Assembly: GCA_028345195.1 (NCBI GenBank)
Contig: JAOMCX010000003.1
Location: 26,341 to 90,340 of the forward strand
DNA from: Candidatus Nitrosopelagicus sp.
Lineage (GTDB): Archaea > Thermoproteota > Nitrososphaeria > Nitrososphaerales > Nitrosopumilaceae
Direction of reading: 5' to 3'
DNA length: 64,000 bases
Positions within the stretch are counted from its first letter, which is position 1, and the number at the start of each line of letters is the position of its first letter. Below, in pieces: positions 1-8,700 of the stretch. The notes beneath the pieces are model-generated. The model made no database searches. It was given only the letters and a program-made list of their open reading frames with translations, and was not told the origin of the DNA. The translations under genes and the position numbers were made by a program.

Positions 1-77
1 ATGTGCAATACATTTCAAAGTTCTAAAAATTCGTTCAGCAGATCAGAGACGTAAACATACAAAACTTCGTGGATAAA

Positions 78-644
78 TTATCTATTTTTCATTAAAACAG
101 AAATTCTTTGAGCTAGAGTTATTCCAGCAATAATTATCACAATTATTACTGCAATTTCCATAAAACCAATCATTCCTATTATAGCGATAACAAGTAATCT
201 TTCTGCACGTTCACCAATTCCAATTCCTTGCATCTTTATTCCTGCAGCATCAGCCTTTGCACGTGCATAACTAACCAATAAGGAAAGAGTGATTGCAGCA
301 AATACTAAGTATGGTTCAGTATAATTTCCAATTAAGATTCCGAAAAAGATTGCAACTTCCGCAATTTTATCAAATATCGAATCCAAAAATCCTCCAGATT
401 TTGACATTTTATTTGCATAACGAGCAACCTGCCCATCAACAATGTCAAAGAAACCAGAGGCTAGCAATGCAATGCCACCTAGAAATAACGAATATTCAAA
501 TCCAATTCCATAAATTATTGATGCAACAAATGCTAATGCCAGACCAATGCCAGTAAATACATTTGGAGATAATCCCGTAGATGCAAAAGATTTTCCAATT
601 TTTTGTAATACCGGTTTTAAAGAATCACGTAAATTATTTAACAA
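78..644 (-). CDS. CDP-alcohol phosphatidyltransferase, archaetidylinositol phosphate synthase-like
   Basis: This is an integral membrane enzyme that moves a polar head group onto a CDP-activated archaeal lipid. The full family signature is visible: D67, D70-G71, A74-R75, G84, D88 and D92, the residues that bind two metals and the CDP moiety. A later GIGERAERL segment is typical of the archaetidylinositol phosphate synthase subgroup. Several hydrophobic helices span the 188 residues, the usual length. It lies 9 nt downstream of the agmatinase gene on the same strand, so the two are probably co-transcribed. The exact head group (inositol phosphate or another) is inferred from the subgroup motif. 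Confidence 0.85.
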   Translation of the reverse strand: MLNNLRDSLKPVLQKIGKSFASTGLSPNVFTGIGLALAFVASIIYGIGFEYSLFLGGIALLASGFFDIVDGQVARYANKMSKSGGFLDSIFDKIAEVAIFFGILIGNYTEPYLVFAAITLSLLVSYARAKADAAGIKMQGIGIGERAERLLVIAIIGMIGFMEIAVIIVIIIAGITLAQRISVLMKNR

Positions 645-653
645 TACATTTCC

Positions 654-1520
654 TCACTTTTGATTCATTGCAATTATTATTGAAATCATTCTAGCAGCTA
701 AAGATGCAGTAGCACCATTATCAAACATAGGATTTAATTCAACAATATCTGTAGCTTTAATTTTTTTATTTTTTAATGCAACCACCATATCATGTAATTC
801 ACGAGAAGTAATTCCAATCGCTTCAGGATTTCCAACACCAGGAGCATAAGCAGGATCTAATACATCAAGATCAATACTAACATAGAGATTTTCAAACTTT
901 TCAGTTAATTTTTCTAATAATTTTGGACCATCTCCATTTTTAATTTCAGAGTCAGAGATAGTTTGAATGTTATTTTCAGTAAGATACTCCAATTCTTCTT
1001 TTACAAATGCACGAGCCCCAACATGAATAATATTTTCAGAACCACGTTCTTCAACAATTCTTCTCAAATATGCAGCATGACTTAATTTAGTACCTGCATA
1101 TTCATCTCTCAGATCATAATGTGCATCAAACACAACATATCCAGTATCTTTAGGATAGCTCAAGTAGCTTCCATAAGTGAGTGAATGTTCTCCTCCAAGA
1201 ATGATTAATTGGTCGGATGTATCTTTCAATTCGCCAGTAGTTTTTCTCACCATGTCAATCATGTTTTTAGCAACGACTGTATGTTCGAGATTTCCCAAAT
1301 CTTTAATGTTAATCTGTTCTAAATCAACACCAAATTCTGGCATAAAAATTTCAATATTGTTAAACGCATCACGAATTACATCAGGACCAAAACGACATCC
1401 GGGTTTGTATGAATGAGTTGAATCAAATGGAATTCCAAATAATGTTGCTACAGGTTCAGAATCATCTGCAGGAGATATAATCTTCGGAGAACTAGTCAGG
1501 TACAAATCAGAGTAACTCAT
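654..1520 (-). CDS. speB: Agmatinase / ureohydrolase family protein
   Basis: This manganese ureohydrolase most likely splits agmatine to putrescine and urea. The metal-binding signatures are present in order: GGEHSLTYG near residue 107, DAHYDLRDEY near 131, and SIDLDVLDPAYAPG near 215, which carry the conserved His and Asp ligands. The length of 288 residues fits agmatinases. The arginase/agmatinase split cannot be proven from motifs, but archaeal members of this length are usually agmatinases. It heads a two-gene minus-strand unit with the phosphatidyltransferase. Putrescine or agmatine would feed polyamine and possibly hypusine synthesis; a deoxyhypusine-synthase homologue lies at 27906-29012. 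Confidence 0.85.
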   Translation of the reverse strand: MSYSDLYLTSSPKIISPADDSEPVATLFGIPFDSTHSYKPGCRFGPDVIRDAFNNIEIFMPEFGVDLEQINIKDLGNLEHTVVAKNMIDMVRKTTGELKDTSDQLIILGGEHSLTYGSYLSYPKDTGYVVFDAHYDLRDEYAGTKLSHAAYLRRIVEERGSENIIHVGARAFVKEELEYLTENNIQTISDSEIKNGDGPKLLEKLTEKFENLYVSIDLDVLDPAYAPGVGNPEAIGITSRELHDMVVALKNKKIKATDIVELNPMFDNGATASLAARMISIIIAMNQK

Positions 1521-1561
1521 TATACAGATTTCAATTCACTTTAAAATAAAGTAATGCCCAA

Positions 1562-1648
1562 TTAATCAGACTGACATGAAGAGTCATCACACAAACAGAA
1601 ATTATGAGATTCACCACAATCCGTACAGATTAGTAACTTTCCATGCAT
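1562..1648 (-). CDS. Possible 28-aa Cys-rich small protein
   Basis: A very short ATG-started frame lies between agmatinase and thrS. It encodes a CTDC knuckle, then a CLC and a final Cys, five cysteines in 28 residues, which suggests zinc binding. The pattern resembles other tiny Cys-rich proteins in this window (58732-58827, 33100-33267). I do not recognise a family, and a frame this short could be chance, although the cysteine spacing argues against that. Confidence 0.4.
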   Translation of the reverse strand: MHGKLLICTDCGESHNFCLCDDSSCQSD

Positions 1649-1704
1649 GAATTATAGTCACAAAATTTGTATTTAACCACAAAGAAGGAAAGATAAATCA
1701 TCCA

Positions 1705-3555
1705 TTAAACTTGGATAATTGGTCTTTTTGATAGAAGTAGAGGCAAGTTTAGAGTGGAATGTGGCTTACCGTCATTTTGTTTAGTAATTTCTTCTACAAA
1801 ATTATCAAATGATATTTCTCTTACATCACGTTGTGTTCTGTCACGAACACTTAGATTCTCAGAACCTACCTCTTTTTCTCCAATTACAAGTACATATCTA
1901 ATCCATTCTTTTTCAGATTCACGAATACGTTTTCCAATTGATTCATTTCTGTCATCTATATCTACACGAATATTTTGTGCAGTTAGTTTTTCAGAAAGTT
2001 TTTGTGAAAATTCTAAGAAATCATCAGCTAAAGGAATTATACGGACTTGAGTGGGAGCAAGCCATAACGGGAACATTGGTTTTCTTCCTTCTTTAGCATC
2101 AGTAGCACATTTTTCAAGTAGAGCATATATGACACGTTCAATTGCACCACTAGGAGAATTATGCAAAATAATTGGATTAATTGTAGAGTTATTTTCATCA
2201 ACAAACTCAATTCCATATCTCTTACCATTTTCAACATCAATTTGATCAGTTGATAATGCAGATGCCTTTCCTAAATTATCAATATAGTTGAATTCCCATT
2301 TTAAAACAAAGTAAAAGAATCGTTCTTTCCACATCTCAACAAGTACTGGTTTGTCTAATTTTTTGACCAACTCGGAGATTAATTCTTTATTTTCATTGTA
2401 GAAATCTTCTGTAAATCGTATAGCCATTTCATAATCATCTTTTTCAATGCCAACATTTTTCAAAACATCTCTAGATAAATCAAAACGAGTTCTAAACTCC
2501 TCTACAGCCTGTGGAATGTCTTTACAAAATGCATGGCAATCAGGCATCGTAAATGCTCTCAATCTTCTAAGACCTACTAATTCTCCAGACTGCTCCCGTC
2601 TAAAGCTGTATCGAGTCATTTCATAGAGCCTATATGGTAAATTTTTGTAAGATATTTGCATGTCATGTGCTATCAAGAATTGTCCAAAGCAGGCTGCAAA
2701 TCTTAAGAATAATTGTTTTCCATCTGCATTAATGTTGTATTGTCGTGCAGGAAATCTGTTAAAGTAACTCTGCATGCTAGGATGGTGCGAGTCATACATA
2801 ATTGGAGTCTCAACCTCATAGCCACCATAGTCTTTTACTTTATTTGTTACATATTGTTCTAGGAGTGATTTTATGAGACGTCCATTTGGAAAAAATCTCA
2901 TATTGCCATGATCAGATGCAGATTCATAGTCAGCAATTGCAAGTTTTTTCATTAATGCTACATGTGGAGGAGGTTGGTCAACATTTCGGTTTTTATCAGA
3001 TTCGTATTTTGCAAGTTTTTCTAATTTTTTGTGTTTAGAGAAATTAAACTTGTCAAATTCAGTCATAGAGCCATCTGGAGATAAAATAAACCAATAAGAT
3101 TTGATTTTTGATTCAGATTCCAACGCAGTGGAAGTTTTTTCTTTTTTATCACCAGATCTAATAACTTTGGAACTTTCAGCTAACGGATGACCCTTTACTT
3201 TGACATTATATGATTTGGTCCAACCAAATGGTGCACGACTAACTTCCAAGTCTTGAGATTCAGATTCCATTAATTTCAAAATGGATAATGCAGTAGATGG
3301 AGCAGCCAAGTCAGAACTCAAATGAGCATAAGGGTATAACAGTAATTTTTTACAGCCAATTTTTTGCATAGATTCTTTAATTTGAGAAATCGCATCCAAT
3401 GCTACATTATCGTCATCGCCTTCTTCAACAGCTATAAAACAAACAACAACTTCATCAATTGAGACAGGTTTTGGCTCAATATCTTCAGCAGATTTTATCT
3501 CTTTTTTCGTGGCCTCATACGAGATATTATCACAGTGTAATTGTAAGATTCTCAT
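1705..3555 (-). CDS. thrS: Threonyl-tRNA synthetase, archaeal type
   Basis: It charges tRNA-Thr. At 616 residues it has the archaeal layout: an N-terminal D-aminoacyl-tRNA-deacylase-like editing domain starting MRILQLHCDNISYE, a class II catalytic core and a C-terminal anticodon-binding domain (from about residue 500, PLWLAPTQVRII). Motif 2 reads YSFRREQSGELVGLRRLRAF, and the zinc ligands are visible as Cys in AACFGQF, His in PDCHAFC and His in ILHNSPSG. The start is an ATG 13 nt after the stop of the upstream exported-protein gene, so the two may be co-transcribed. Confidence 0.95.
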   Translation of the reverse strand: MRILQLHCDNISYEATKKEIKSAEDIEPKPVSIDEVVVCFIAVEEGDDDNVALDAISQIKESMQKIGCKKLLLYPYAHLSSDLAAPSTALSILKLMESESQDLEVSRAPFGWTKSYNVKVKGHPLAESSKVIRSGDKKEKTSTALESESKIKSYWFILSPDGSMTEFDKFNFSKHKKLEKLAKYESDKNRNVDQPPPHVALMKKLAIADYESASDHGNMRFFPNGRLIKSLLEQYVTNKVKDYGGYEVETPIMYDSHHPSMQSYFNRFPARQYNINADGKQLFLRFAACFGQFLIAHDMQISYKNLPYRLYEMTRYSFRREQSGELVGLRRLRAFTMPDCHAFCKDIPQAVEEFRTRFDLSRDVLKNVGIEKDDYEMAIRFTEDFYNENKELISELVKKLDKPVLVEMWKERFFYFVLKWEFNYIDNLGKASALSTDQIDVENGKRYGIEFVDENNSTINPIILHNSPSGAIERVIYALLEKCATDAKEGRKPMFPLWLAPTQVRIIPLADDFLEFSQKLSEKLTAQNIRVDIDDRNESIGKRIRESEKEWIRYVLVIGEKEVGSENLSVRDRTQRDVREISFDNFVEEITKQNDGKPHSTLNLPLLLSKRPIIQV

Positions 3556-3568
3556 AATTCATGCCACT

Positions 3569-4315
3569 TTATTTTTGATTAAAGTGTTCTGATGTAATTG
3601 AGCGGTCCGGAGATATTATCATCCCCCATCGTTCAGGAGAAGGAATTTTTTGAGGGTATTTCCCAGAATGTTCAATTGGATATGCCATTACTGTTTTTCC
3701 ATCAAAAACCTGGATAAAAAATCCATAATCATCTTCGAATCCAATTTGTTCAAGAGGGATCCGAAATTCGTATGCAGCATGAGGAGTTCTAAGATATCTG
3801 TCATTTTCCCCAGAAGTGCCACCAATTGCTATCAAATCAGGATGGTTCTTTTCAATATGAAAATGAGAGGTTCTATGTACCGGAGAACCTCCATTCAGAG
3901 TATGAGCGTTTTTTGAGCCTCTAGTTGCAACATAACACCAATCCGAATCATCTGCCATTTTTGACGTCTCCCCACCATCAAAACACACAACTGCCCGATC
4001 TGCCATATGATCATTTGTGACATCACCTAAAACGTCAATCAGGACATACATGTAATTATCCTGATGTGCTGTACGTAAAATCAGATCACTGTTGTTGAAC
4101 CTAAAAGAATCTAATGATGATGCCTTCCATTCATGAGTAAAAGACCACTCCCCGTCATATATGACATCATCAAATGTATTGGAAATGGTGACTTTGATGG
4201 GTTCATCAGCATAGGCGGCAGTCCAAAATAAAGAAATTGCACAAAGTGACAGAACCCCTATAATTTTATGCAATGTACTTTTTTGTGTTTTCGTTAAATA
4301 AGTTAGTCCACTCAA
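3569..4315 (-). CDS. Exported beta-sandwich protein, DOMON/CBM9-like
   Basis: The first 36 residues include a basic start, a hydrophobic core (IIGVLSLCAISLFWTAAYA) and an Ala-x-Ala-type cleavage site, so the protein is probably secreted. The rest (248 residues in all) is beta-rich, with a YMYVLIDVLGD segment and a late FEDDYGFFIQVF segment resembling the DOMON/carbohydrate-binding-9 sandwich that binds sugars or haem. Two Cys (VVCFDGG and DWCYVA) could form a disulphide. The start is TTG. The ligand cannot be told from the sequence. Confidence 0.6.
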   Translation of the reverse strand: MSGLTYLTKTQKSTLHKIIGVLSLCAISLFWTAAYADEPIKVTISNTFDDVIYDGEWSFTHEWKASSLDSFRFNNSDLILRTAHQDNYMYVLIDVLGDVTNDHMADRAVVCFDGGETSKMADDSDWCYVATRGSKNAHTLNGGSPVHRTSHFHIEKNHPDLIAIGGTSGENDRYLRTPHAAYEFRIPLEQIGFEDDYGFFIQVFDGKTVMAYPIEHSGKYPQKIPSPERWGMIISPDRSITSEHFNQK

Positions 4316-4348
4316 TGTTTAATAATTTTCAGGTAAAATAATAATGAA

Positions 4349-4561
4349 TTGAACAAAGGTATAGCAGTAGGAATTGGAGTTGGAATTGGACTTTTAGCCC
4401 TTGCAGTGATATTTCTAGTTCCTAACGATGCAGGACTTTCAGAAAATGAAGCTCCAATGGCAGTAGAATTATCAGATCAGGTCGAAGTAGTTTCTGAAGA
4501 ATCCAAATCATACGAGATAGGTATTTCAGAAGGGTTAGAAGTCGGAGACGGTTCACCTTAA
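4349..4561 (+). CDS. 70-aa membrane peptide sharing a motif with the giant surface protein
   Basis: It starts at a TTG; an ATG three codons upstream runs straight into a TGA in another frame. An AT-rich TATA-like element near 4318-4327 lies about 26 nt before the TTG, as expected for a leaderless gene. Residues 4-24 form one Gly/Val/Ile-rich membrane helix, followed by an acidic tail. The last residues, ISEGLEVGDGSP, match ISEGLIIGDGSP in the giant protein (about nt 6745-6780). I do not recognise a family. It could be a tail fragment of a larger surface gene or a small accessory factor. Confidence 0.6.
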   Translation: MNKGIAVGIGVGIGLLALAVIFLVPNDAGLSENEAPMAVELSDQVEVVSEESKSYEIGISEGLEVGDGSP

Positions 4562-4629
4562 ATTTTCATCATAATTTCATAAATAATGATAAACATAAAT
4601 AATTAATACTAGGTGTGTACACTAAAACC

Positions 4630-4788
4630 ATGAGTGAGATACAAGAGGAGTTAGTCAAAATCACATCAGGAGGAACAATCTCAATCCCTAAACAATTTAG
4701 GCGTTATTTGGAGATGCAAAAGGGGGATTACCTCAAAATAGGTCTGGAAGGCGACCATCTAGTAGTTCGAAAAGTTCAGATATCATAA
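4630..4788 (+). CDS. AbrB/SpoVT-like swapped-hairpin DNA-binding protein
   Basis: This 52-residue protein contains the AbrB/MazE-type core: KITSGGTISIPKQFRRYLEM followed by KGDYLKIGLEGDHLVVRKV. The Gly-x-Ile-x-Ile-Pro-Lys segment and the KGDYL turn are the hallmarks. Such proteins dimerise into a swapped-hairpin barrel and act as transcription regulators or as antitoxins. No toxin gene is adjacent, so a stand-alone regulator is more likely. Its place between the 70-aa membrane peptide and the surface-protein operon makes those genes plausible targets, but this is inference. Confidence 0.75.
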   Translation: MSEIQEELVKITSGGTISIPKQFRRYLEMQKGDYLKIGLEGDHLVVRKVQIS

Positions 4789-4923
4789 TTTGCCATTAAA
4801 TGTCACCAAGTCTAGATGTAAGATTTTAATTTCAAAGTAATAATGAGATGTTTTTTCAATATTAGGTTCAAATAGATACAAAAATTGACTAGAAATTCTA
4901 CTATTTTCAACAACGATCTTTAG

Positions 4924-4946
4924 TAATTATTCTATCATAATAATTA
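4924..4946. repeat. Perfect 8-bp inverted repeat in the 4789-5071 intergenic region
   Basis: The arms TAATTATT (4924-4931) and AATAATTA (4939-4946) flank a 7-nt spacer in the 283-bp gap upstream of the surface-protein operon. The gap holds no open frame that I can support. The repeat could be an operator or simply a product of the AT-rich sequence. Confidence 0.4.
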
Positions 4947-5071
4947 TAAGAATTAGAAGTTAAGTCGATCAATTAGTAATTCCTTCAAGTTAGTTAGTAA
5001 GTTAGTAAAACCCTCATGATTTTTAAGTTTTTCCGGATCCATGTAAATAGATCTATAAGGAATACGATCTA

Positions 5072-5731
5072 ATGAAACAGATTACGACAATCACTGCACT
5101 TGTGGCAGCTTTGGCTGTTACTTCAGGTGGATTAGGCTTATCATTAACAGGTGTTTTTGAAGATAACAACGTTACAACTACTTCAAATACAGTAAATGGA
5201 CTAATGATGGGGCATCTTACCGTAGAAGCACACAATGAAGCAGGAGAACTTGTTGCATATAGACAATCAGACAACGAAGTGGTAGACGATGGCGAACAAT
5301 GTATTCTCAAAATGCTATTTGGTACAACTGGCTCAAGTCAGGCAGGTAGAGGCGAATATACTACTACAGGTGCCTGTACAGGAGCATTAACCGGTGCATG
5401 GGACAACATTGCCATAGGAACCACTACCACAGCAGCCGCAGATGCTCAAGTACTCTTAGGAAATGAGACATCATCATCTGATGGACTAGAGAGAGGTACT
5501 GCAACCACCAAAACATGGACAAATGGAACAGGGTCTACAACAACTAAAATTGTGTTGTCAAAGACATTCACCAATGATAGTCCTAGGGCACACACTATTG
5601 CAGAATCAGGACTATTCAATAGTACCACAAATGATGCAAATGGAATGCTTGCAAGACAGACATTCACAGGTGTGGCACTCTCAAATGGTGACTCAATAAC
5701 CATCACTTGGACCTTCACTGTGGGCAATTAG
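5072..5731 (+). CDS. Exported phage-tail-like structural protein
   Basis: The 219-residue product begins with a short hydrophobic signal or pilin-like segment (ITTITALVAALAVTSGGLGL). The rest is Thr/Gly-rich and beta-rich. Its last third (AESGLFN, MLARQTFTGVALSNGDSITI, TWTF) follows a pattern I know from tailed-phage structural proteins: a glycine-leucine-phenylalanine turn, then LAR-TF and a final TWT strand. A lone Cys pair (EQCILK, TGACTG) may form a disulphide. It is followed after 5 nt by the giant gene, so it probably shares the operon and the surface location. A virus-derived appendage or surface-layer role is inference. Confidence 0.6.
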   Translation: MKQITTITALVAALAVTSGGLGLSLTGVFEDNNVTTTSNTVNGLMMGHLTVEAHNEAGELVAYRQSDNEVVDDGEQCILKMLFGTTGSSQAGRGEYTTTGACTGALTGAWDNIAIGTTTTAAADAQVLLGNETSSSDGLERGTATTKTWTNGTGSTTTKIVLSKTFTNDSPRAHTIAESGLFNSTTNDANGMLARQTFTGVALSNGDSITITWTFTVGN

Positions 5732-5736
5732 CACAC

Positions 5737-8700
5737 TTGAATTCCAAGATTTTTTCTTTATTTTTATTCACGGTTTTAGGGTTTTCAGCAGTTTCGATCC
5801 CAAGTAATGGACTGGAAATAAGCCAAAATACTCAATTTTCAATCAATTTGGCAGAAGATTTGGCAGTTTCTAGCGGATTTGGTCAAAAAATCGGAAATAA
5901 TCATAATATCGCTCTAAATGAACAATTAGAGATATCGAACCATGAGAAGTATCAGGAATTAATTTTAGCCACAAAACAGCTCACCGATAGACATGCCATT
6001 ATGGATAGAGTTGTTCCAAATACAAGATTACGGACTATTCAAGATAGTGACTTAAGTGATAAAACAAACGAAGCCACAATAACAGATTTTATCGATAATA
6101 TCACAGATGCATTCTATGATGGAGGTGGAAAATCACCTTCAATGCCCTCAATCCCCCTGGCATTTGCGGCAAATATGAATTCAGATTCAATTCAACTGCT
6201 TCAAGTAAATGAAATGCATGGGGACAGCCTAGAATCTGTCTATTCAGATACGGGACCACCATGGACAATTTTAGATCATCAAAAAAGTTTTTCACAAATT
6301 TCCCCAGATAATATTCCAAATTATTATTTTGACTATACAGATAGTTTTTCATCAAAAATCACTCCAGCAGAATTAGATTTTACCCAAGCAATACTCATTG
6401 TTTCAGCACCAGGAATAATTTACATTATACTATTTTCAGAGGGATTAGTACCAGGAATCAGACCTCCCAAATTACCTCAATTAGCAGGATTTTATTTTCT
6501 ATTCATCTTTTTTGTATTTACATCATTTTCAACCCCATTTGCAATTGGAAATGGCATGTGGAGTACGGCATTTGGAAACATGGATAATTCTACGAATACA
6601 AACAGCACTCAATTCGATAATCCAGAATACATTCAACTTTCTAACATGACACAAATTGACGATGTAGAAACATCATTTCAAAACAACACGGTAACTGAAA
6701 CAGACAACGTAGCAGATGGGCCAAAGCATTATTCAATATCAATATCAGAGGGCTTGATCATAGGAGATGGCTCACCGACAAACACTCAAACACAAAACGA
6801 ACCAATTTTTGAAGAGATATTAAAAGATGTCCAAATTTCAGAATCTGTATCATTTTCAGATACAATAGCAGAAGAAGAGAAATCACAAAATAATGTGAAT
6901 GTTTCAGAATCGGTATCATTTTCCGACCGATTAGAGGCAATAATCATCCTTCCATATGGCGTAATTCGTCTAAATGAAACGATTTCCTTCATTAATGAAA
7001 CAGATGTAGGTTTTGGTTTGGAATTAATCAATATTTCAGAATCTGTATCGCTTTCAGATTATATCACAATTGAATCTCATAGAACCCTGAATGTAATAGT
7101 TGATGTTTCGGAATCCATAGAATTTTCATCACAGATAGCAATTGATGGAATTACAGAACTTCAGATAAATGAATTTTTGATGATGTCTACCATAGTTGGA
7201 ATTTATCAATCAACAGTTAGAATTGATGAACATTTACAATTATCAGATTATGAAGAAAATCAATTTATTGAAATTTCTTTAATCGACATACCAGCAACTA
7301 GATTAATACCACAAAATTCAACTTTAGTTCTAAACGGAACCTCATATGTAGAAACTAATCAAGACATTTCAGAATCTACAAACGAAATCTCAGTTTCTGC
7401 ATGGATAAAACCTGAATTCGATTCAGGTACACCACAAATGGTTGCATTATCAAAGGATTTGACTTTTCAAATCAGAATAAATAATCTTGTAGAGCCACAC
7501 AAGGTTCCAGTTTTTGCAATTTACGATGGAATGAAATGGCATGAAGTTAATGGAAAAACACCACTAGAAGAAGGAAAATGGCATCACATTTCAGGAGTAC
7601 TAGATAAAACTGAAATTACAATTTTTGTTAATGGAATTCAACAGGAAGTAATATCAATTCCTGAACTTGTTATTGTAGGAAAATTTGCAGTCACTACTAC
7701 TGAAATGGGCATTTCAATATCTGAAAGTAACATCGTAATTGGAGCTGAACATGATTCGGATGAAACAACATCAAAATTCTCAGGGCAAATTTCAGGAGTT
7801 TTAATTCACAATAAAGCACTTAATACAGAATTTATCAATGAGGTATTACAAAATACAGCTCCATTTGCAACTACAGAAATTGTACTAACTGAGACAGTTC
7901 AAATTTCAGATGTACAAGGACTTTCAGGAAAAGGTGCGGTAAACATCAACGAGAGTATTTCATTTCCAGATACAGTAAACAATGGTTCAATCATCTTACC
8001 TAGAATTTATTCAGAAAAAATAGATCTATTATCAGTAAATGGCACATATACAAATTCCACCATCGCATTAAATGGCACAGGATTTGTTGTTGTGGAAGAT
8101 ACAATATCTTCTGATATCAATACCATGAGTATTTCATCATGGATTAAGCCTGAATTTCATGTTGGAAATCCTCAGTATACTATTGCATCAAAAGACAATT
8201 CGTTCAATCTATTTATCAGAAATGCAAATGTTGAATCACCATCTCATACAATTGGATTTTCTGTTTTTGATGGTGTAAGATGGACTGAGATTCTAGGTCA
8301 CCAAATAATAGATGAAAAGTGGCATCATGCAATGGCATTTGTCAATGGTTCAAAAATTTCATTGTACGTGAATGGAAATCTAGAAGATGAGAAAACCTTA
8401 CAAGATGAATTTTCAATTGGAAACAATGGTCAATATTCAATTCAAGATTCACAAATATCAGTTTCAGATTCTGAAATAATTATTGGAGCATATGTCAGTA
8501 AACTTCGTGAAGAAGCTAAAATTTCGGATAAATTTATAGGAAAAATTGCATCAGTTGATGTCTATACAGAGGTTCTAAACAAAGAACAGGTTGTATACAA
8601 ATATGAAACAGAATTACTAGAAATTCACAATGTTGTCTCACTTTATGAGACCATACAGATTCATGACAAAACCAATCTTTTGGATGAGTTAACCACGACG

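Noticed and set aside
1..54. Open plus-strand frame from the left edge to a TAA.
   Set aside because: It is too short to judge; it may be the end of a gene but nothing supports this.
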